Of a DNA stretch of 64,000 nucleotides, positions 58,832 to 64,000 are shown piece after piece (the first letter of the stretch is position 1; each line of letters starts with the position of its first letter). Where the stretch lies: contig WBZZ01000550.1 of assembly GCA_019918135.1 (NCBI GenBank), forward strand, positions 27,760 to 91,759, read 5' to 3'. The position numbers and the translations under genes are program-made. Below the pieces are notes generated by a model. That model was not told the DNA's origin. It saw only the letters and a program-made list of their open reading frames with translations, and ran no database searches. The DNA comes from Paulinella micropora (taxonomy: Eukaryota; Cercozoa; Imbricatea; Euglyphida; Paulinellidae).

Positions 58832-59929
58832 CTAGGAGATTACCTCGGGTATTCCGTAGTAGACGGCATGAGAATAGTACGATCTGTCCATTCTGTTCAG
58901 GCATGTGTGCCATAAGCAATGGCGTATGCCTTGGGCTCTACTACCATCAGAGACCTCTTTTACCTCTTTATACAAATCCTTGATGCCTGGCGGTCCGTCT
59001 GTCGACTTTGGGTGCTCGTAGGAACCACTGCGCATAAAACTGGCGGGCAACTTAGGGACAATGTCATTCTCCTTGTACACGCGAGTCCACCTACACCTAA
59101 ATCTACCTGTTCGGCTTAGCATCTGAAGAACAAGTTTGTTGCAAGCACTATTACCAAACATGGGCGCTCCCAAGCTCACAACCTCGACTTGTGTCTCGGG
59201 CAGAAGCTTGGCGGCACAGGCGCCGACGAGGGCGGCCAGGGCGCCTCCGAGTGACATGCCTATGCACCAGAGACTGTCTAGCTCCTTACTTTCCATGCGT
59301 TTAATGAGAAAGCGTAGGGGGCGCTCCGTTACACAAGAGCCAAGTGCTTTGTAAAAACCAGTGTGGCAGAAAACATTTTCCTTATCCGCCTGCTCTTTCA
59401 TTTCAGCAACAGCCAAATGTATTTGCCGGTAGCACAGAGAGGAGGAGTCCCCTTTCCTGGGCGTCGAGGTGCCTTCAATTCTGTGGCGCCAGCACTGGAG
59501 GTCTAAAAAGCGGTTCTGTGTGGTAAAAGTTGCGCGTAGTGCTAGAACGGCCGCTTTACGGTCTTGGTCGTACCACAGCACCGAGCTTAGTTCCCGCCGT
59601 TTGCATTCATAAGCGCACACCCGATCCCGTTTGCACTGCTCGGTCTGATCAGATGATGGCGGCAAAGAGTCTAATCGGCACGCCGTGCTGTCGTTCGGGG
59701 CACCCAAACTAATACCAATACTGCAGTTCCCATGCTCGATCGCTATGTGCAACAGATCCTTGATTTTACTCTCATCCAGCTCTAACCCCGGAGAGGAAAG
59801 CCAAGACGAGACCTTGGCACCGGACTCGTCTTGTATACGAGCAAGACACTGGTACGGAAAACAGGTCAAAAGGCATACGAGCGCACATTTCCTGTACACT
59901 TGTAGATCCTCCTTAGAATGGACGTCCAT
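58832..59929 (-). CDS. Class-3 lipase-like alpha/beta hydrolase, 365 aa
   Basis: I take ATG 59929 (MDVHSKEDLQVYRK). The N terminus has a hydrophobic segment (ALVCLLTCFPYQCLA) that could be a signal anchor. The nucleophile elbow is GMSLGGALAALVG with Ser near residue 225, followed by VVSLGAPMFGN, a probable catalytic Asp in RVYKENDIVPKLP, and a His-rich end (HCLWHTC, YYSHAVYYG) that should supply the catalytic His. These are the hallmarks of lipase class 3 (triacylglycerol lipases). Many Cys residues suggest a secreted or lumenal enzyme. It is divergent from the EGF-like gene over a shared promoter. It may act on host membranes during entry, exit or lipid mobilisation; this is inference. Confidence 0.8.
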   Translation of the reverse strand: MDVHSKEDLQVYRKCALVCLLTCFPYQCLARIQDESGAKVSSWLSSPGLELDESKIKDLLHIAIEHGNCSIGISLGAPNDSTACRLDSLPPSSDQTEQCKRDRVCAYECKRRELSSVLWYDQDRKAAVLALRATFTTQNRFLDLQCWRHRIEGTSTPRKGDSSSLCYRQIHLAVAEMKEQADKENVFCHTGFYKALGSCVTERPLRFLIKRMESKELDSLWCIGMSLGGALAALVGACAAKLLPETQVEVVSLGAPMFGNSACNKLVLQMLSRTGRFRCRWTRVYKENDIVPKLPASFMRSGSYEHPKSTDGPPGIKDLYKEVKEVSDGSRAQGIRHCLWHTCLNRMDRSYYSHAVYYGIPEVIS

Positions 59930-60144
59930 TTTTCTTTGCAAGAAAAGAAGAGGAAAACAAGAGACACGACAGACGGAGGGAAGGTGGGGAAGGAAGGGGG
60001 GGGGGTGGAGAGCTTTGCCCCCCCCCCGGAGGGGAAAGGAAAAGGATTTCTTTTCCCTTTCTTCCCCCCTTTTTTTTCTTACCCTGAGAAGCCTCAAAGA
60101 GGGGGGGAGGGAGGGGAGAAGAGGAAGAACTTTCTGTCGTCCAA
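59930..60144. promoter_or_regulatory. Shared divergent promoter of the lipase and EGF-like genes
   Basis: These 215 bp hold a purine tract (59945-60010), a C run (60018-60027), a pyrimidine tract (60050-60080) and a second purine tract (60098-60132). The two halves can pair into a long imperfect purine/pyrimidine hairpin. There is no obvious TATA box. Confidence 0.5.
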
Positions 60145-61197
60145 ATGCCCCCCGTGCTGCTACTAATACTAACGCTGTCAATAAGTAAAGGGCAAAATGC
60201 CTGTCCCCCCAACGCGGTCCAGACTCCGGCGGGCGGGGCGCAGGCACGAAGCTGTGTTTGCAAGCCAGGTTACTTTGACGTAAATCCTCCCACCTCCTCC
60301 GAGCCGCTGTGCCTTACTTGTCGGAACCTAAACGGACTCGATGACCCAACTTGCAACAACAAGGGCATCTGCGGAATGTCGTCGTCCCTGGCCGGACCGG
60401 TTTGCGTGTGCGGAGATGGCTATGCCGGCCCCGCGTGTGACGTAGCGCGGAGCATGCTCTATGTCTGCGGGCTCCGTACGGTGCAGTGCACGCTAGGAAC
60501 CAGCTGGGTAGACGCGATCGTGTCGCAAACCGACTCTCAGTCTACACTCGACCCCGCCATGCACTGGACCTGCTTGTCGCTGCCCGACAAGTTCCCGACG
60601 CACGGCGGCGACGACGCGGATGCCCCCGCTATGCCGCGCCTGGATATCCCGCGGGCCTACTTGTACGACCCTGAAAACGGAGGTTACATTTCGCCCGCCG
60701 ATTTCTGCTTTGTCTTGGCGTTGGTCTCCGAGTGGAGTGTTATGCCCGAGCTCGTCCCCGACGGGGCCAGCACGCTGCCGTTCCAACCCACGCGCTGGCT
60801 GATTGCGGGGCTGACGGGGGCCGGCGCGGCGCCGTCGGAGCGCCTTCCAGGCTTTCTGGCGCCGGAGGTTTTCTGCCCCTGGCCCTACAACAACAACGTC
60901 CAGCGCGATGGGCTAGACTCCCTGCTGGAGGTACAGTCGCCCTGGCGCGGCTATTCGTGCGGCGAGCCGGAGCCCGAGCTAGCCCTACGCTTCACCATGG
61001 AAGGCCGGGAAATCACGTGCTGGCCGCTGTGGATTAACAAGGTCTTGCGCAATCAGCCGGACACGCTGCTCCAGTACAGGTGCAAGGCGGGCAACGGCCG
61101 GCTGGGGGACACGCTCCAGCTAGACTGTCTGGTACAAATTGCACCAGCGGCGACCGCCGCCATAACCGCCTCCGAACTCCTAACACAATGCGCCTGA
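60145..61197 (+). CDS. Secreted EGF-like protein, 350 aa
   Basis: The ORF is intact. Residues 1-16 are a signal peptide (PPVLLLILTLSIS). Residues about 20-100 are Cys-rich and include an EGF-like module (CNNKGICGMSSSLAGPVCVC then GDGYAGPACD). The rest (100-350) has regularly spaced Cys and Trp residues (FCPWPYNNN, CWPLWINKV) and no membrane anchor. EGF-like domains act in extracellular binding. The protein may be a virion surface or secreted factor that sits with the giant glycoprotein and the lipase in an envelope module. It converges with the large unknown gene to its right. Confidence 0.72.
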   Translation: MPPVLLLILTLSISKGQNACPPNAVQTPAGGAQARSCVCKPGYFDVNPPTSSEPLCLTCRNLNGLDDPTCNNKGICGMSSSLAGPVCVCGDGYAGPACDVARSMLYVCGLRTVQCTLGTSWVDAIVSQTDSQSTLDPAMHWTCLSLPDKFPTHGGDDADAPAMPRLDIPRAYLYDPENGGYISPADFCFVLALVSEWSVMPELVPDGASTLPFQPTRWLIAGLTGAGAAPSERLPGFLAPEVFCPWPYNNNVQRDGLDSLLEVQSPWRGYSCGEPEPELALRFTMEGREITCWPLWINKVLRNQPDTLLQYRCKAGNGRLGDTLQLDCLVQIAPAATAAITASELLTQCA

Positions 61198-61306
61198 GCT
61201 TAGTTTAGCTGGGTAGTATTACTTATTATTAAAATTGACGAATAGAAACCACCATATAACCCCGCCGCTCTTTTTTTTTCCTTGGTGCGTGTTCTTGTGT
61301 TTTTAA

Positions 61307-64000
61307 TTATTCACGCAGGACGTTGTTGTAAATGCTTTCCAAATTGTTCACACAAACCTCAATGCGGTCGTTCCGGATGTGGGCGGCTGAGAGTAGATCC
61401 GTTTCGCAGTTAATAACCTCGTCCAAGCTCTGTGTCACCAGAGTGTGCAAGGACGGCAGAGCCTGCGTCCAGGGCTCCAGCGTACAGCGGATGAGGTCAA
61501 CGTCGCCCCGGGGGGCGCCGGCCGGGACTGATTCATGCAAGGCGCGGAGAAGCACCAGAATCGCACAGTGCAGCCGCGTGGAGAGTGCAAGGCCGTGGGT
61601 GTAGAGGGGCGGTTGCCGGGGCGTCTTGTTGGTGTAGCACGAGTGCGGCGCTGCCTCATAAAACAGGTGCAGATAACTCGCGCAACTAGACGCCAGCCGC
61701 TGCGCCCAAACCACGTACAAAACCGAGGCCGCCGCCGCCTCCTCCCTCGACGAAGACGCCTTTTCTCCCGTCCGGGCCAATGTACCGGATGGGGGCGCCC
61801 GGCCGTGCTGAGCTACCGTGCAGCGCGCCACGTTCTTGAGAAAGCGACGCGCGCCTAGGCGGTGTAACAACAACAGCATGGCTTCCAGGTAGACGAAGTG
61901 TAACTCCATGGTCACCAAACCATCCGCCAGCGCGCTTAGATCCTGCCACCACTTGCCACGCTCCCGGCGTGCATGGAGGGGCGTCGTCGACCGCGGCGGC
62001 TGAAGCTGCGCGCGCTCGGGCGCGTCCGAGCCCGACCGCGGCGAAGATTCGGGCACAACACACTCTGCTTGCATAATCAGCTGTTGAGCAAAGGCCATAC
62101 GCGCGCAGCGCAGGGCCGATTCGCTGACGACGTAGGCAGCTACACGGTAGCAGAGCTGCACGCAATCCCGGTCCCGCAGGCTGCGCGGCTTGATCGACTC
62201 GGCTGTGCCAAGGAGCCGCCGCAGTTCCGGTAGTTCGCGCAGCAGCACCGGCGGGCTCTTTGCCCCGAAGAAGGACTCCATCGTCTGAGTCAGGTCCGCC
62301 TCAGCCTGAGAGACAATGACGTGCCTGCTCAGCTCGGCTGGCAGACCTTGGCCGTGAGGTTGGTAGATATCGTCGTTCAGCAGGGGCAAGCACAGGGGCG
62401 TGCCCGAACGGAAGCGCTGCGTGCTGCACAAGAAAGCCACGCCGTCCCGGTCGTGCACGAGCGCCACGTTGTGCGAGTGCGATCTGGGGATGGCCGCCAG
62501 CAATGGGTTTAGGACTACCCCCACCACCACCTGTGACAGCACTGAGCGCACCAGCACCGCGTTCGCCAAGACGTAGCTACACAGCGCCTGCACGTCGCCC
62601 GCCTGTACCGACGACACTCCTAACACCAACTTGAGCAGCTTGGCCAGCTGCTGCGCAGTGGCCTCGGGCAGCGGTGCCGCCGCGGCGGCGCGGCGCTCCG
62701 CCCTGTCCTCTTCCCCCGTGGGGCCGCTTTGCAGAGCACAGTGCACTTCTTCGCACACGAGCCCCTTCCAGCTGCGGCAGGCGGGATCGCGCGCTGGTAT
62801 CCACGGGTACTTCCGCCCCAGGAGCTTCCCCACCACCGCGTAGAACAACAGCAGGTACCACTGGTTGCTGCTGTTGATAGGCAGCGCCTGGCCCCGCCCG
62901 CGCGGGCGCGGGTGGGAGGCAACCGAGGCTGTATCGAAATTCGGCGCCGACGTGGAGGGCGCTGGCGCCGGCTGCCCCCCGGCCAGCACGTGCGTACCGG
63001 TCTTGTTGTCGCACAGCTCGCGCAGCTCCGGGTGCAGCAACTCCTCGTACCCTGCGCCCTTGCTCTTGCTGTAGTCCCAAAAGCTGTACAGGAGCGACCT
63101 CGGCTGATAACACACCGATTCCATAGGCATCGGGCGCTGGCGCTGGGGGCCCGAGTCACGCTCGCGCAGGCTCTGGTACATCACGCACACGCCCGAGGCG
63201 CACTCCCCCAGCGCCATCTGCGCCTCCACAAACTCAAAAGCCTTGTGTTCCTTGTCCTGTGGCTCCGCCAGCAGCGGGGGGCGGGGGCAAACACCACCCG
63301 CTCGAGGCTGACGTCATAGGAAATATGCGAACCGCCAAATAGCAATTGCATCTTGTTCCACCTCGCCCAATCCGGTACGATCTCCTCTTTCCGCGCCACG
63401 GAAAAACTGAGTGCCTTGTTTCTGCACCACGCGGCCGTGCCGAGTCCCGGCGCCTGCAGCTCAGGCCAGGGAGCGGGCTCCGCGCTCTTGACACGCACAC
63501 AGGAGCTGAAGCCAGGCACGAGAGGCACCAAGTGTTCTGCCGGGAGCGGAGTGGCGTGGGGGCTGGAGCAGCTCTCTGGCTGCTCATGTCTATAGATGGG
63601 AGCGTTAGCGAGGTGAGCCGAGGTTCCGTCTTCTAGAATCACGCAGCACGTCTCCCGACGAGAGTGGACAGCCAACGAGAGCAGTGCCGGCTGGTGACGA
63701 AACCAGCTGCAGAGGGCGGCGTCTCCACGTGGCTTTTGCCCCTGAAGTTCGACCCCGGCTACCACACAAAGGACATTGGCAGAGTTGTGTTCCAAAAGAT
63801 CGGACCAGGAGTTCTGCAACTCGGCGACCCCGACAACAGAGTTTAACTGCAAAAGCGCCGTCAGCTTGGTTGATATGGACAAGCGTTTGGCCACCTCCTG
63901 TAGTACTTTCTTGTGCGCGGCGTCTTCCGTGCTAGCAGCAGCGCTAGCGTTAGCAGCAGCCAGGAGAACGCTGGGCCTAACAAAGTTTGCCAGATCTCTG
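61307..64000 (-). CDS. Large unknown protein, 5' end beyond the window (one frameshift)
   Basis: The frame is open at the right edge of the window and runs down to about 63285. There the G-rich run (ggggggcgggggc on the plus strand) shifts the frame, and it continues as LLAEPQDKEHKAFEFVEAQM to the stop at 61307. At least 895 residues are visible. The C-terminal half is largely helical (LAKLLKLVLGVSSVQAGDVQ, LMELHF-like and LEAMLLLLHRLGARRFLKNV). The middle has Trp- and Tyr-rich parts (SNQWYLLLFYAVVGKLLG). No domain is recognised. Size, helical content and location near the terminase would fit a capsid-associated or portal-like protein, but this is a guess. Confidence 0.55.

Overview
The window looks like a GC-rich double-stranded DNA virus genome, or a virus-derived element in a eukaryotic host, of the herpesvirus-type (duplodnavirian) lineage, with a protist as the likely host. 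The best anchor is an intact large terminase at 49.8-51.9 kb with herpesvirus-style ATPase and nuclease motifs. Around it lie a very large N-glycosylated membrane protein, a secreted EGF-like protein, a class-3 lipase, and F-box/LRR, Sel1, RING, ankyrin and NADAR proteins. There are candidate spliceosomal introns of about 60 bp and a nuclear-type tRNA-Lys without an encoded CCA. A mirusvirus-like element, as known from thraustochytrids, would fit this mixture; that placement is inference, because no capsid or DNA polymerase gene is visible here.

Layout. 1-7 kb: dispersed repeats with a RING/TRAF-type gene at 3.2-3.8 kb and gene remnants. 7-13 kb: a Sel1 gene, a broken and a near-complete copy of a membrane protein flanking tRNA-Lys, a 19-bp-arm hairpin, an F-box/LRR gene, and a protein starting with a histone H3-like tail. 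13-15 kb: repeats. 15-24.5 kb: an LRR gene, a short Sel1 gene, a hypothetical gene, a 608-aa HNH protein with a decayed intron-bearing paralogue, and a 309-aa hypothetical gene. 24.5-43.5 kb: mostly repeats, including three arrays of a unit of about 430 bp with an internal 18-bp minisatellite (24.5-25.2, 33.2-35.9, 41.1-43.5 kb), with decayed kinase, NADAR, Sel1 and glycoprotein fragments between them. 43.5-64 kb: gene-dense viral core with ankyrin, coiled-coil/zinc, methyltransferase-TIR, terminase, acidic, giant glycoprotein, small basic, lipase, EGF-like and one large unidentified gene running off the right edge.

How it may work together. The right third looks like the functional module: packaging motor, envelope or surface proteins, a lipase, and a putative host-signalling effector. 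The left two thirds look like an accessory, recombining zone in which repeats appear to be copies of gene-flanking modules (purine-rich leaders and poly(A)-type ends) and in which many genes are duplicated, truncated or frameshifted. Many frameshifts fall in G or C runs, so part of the damage may be sequencing error and not decay.
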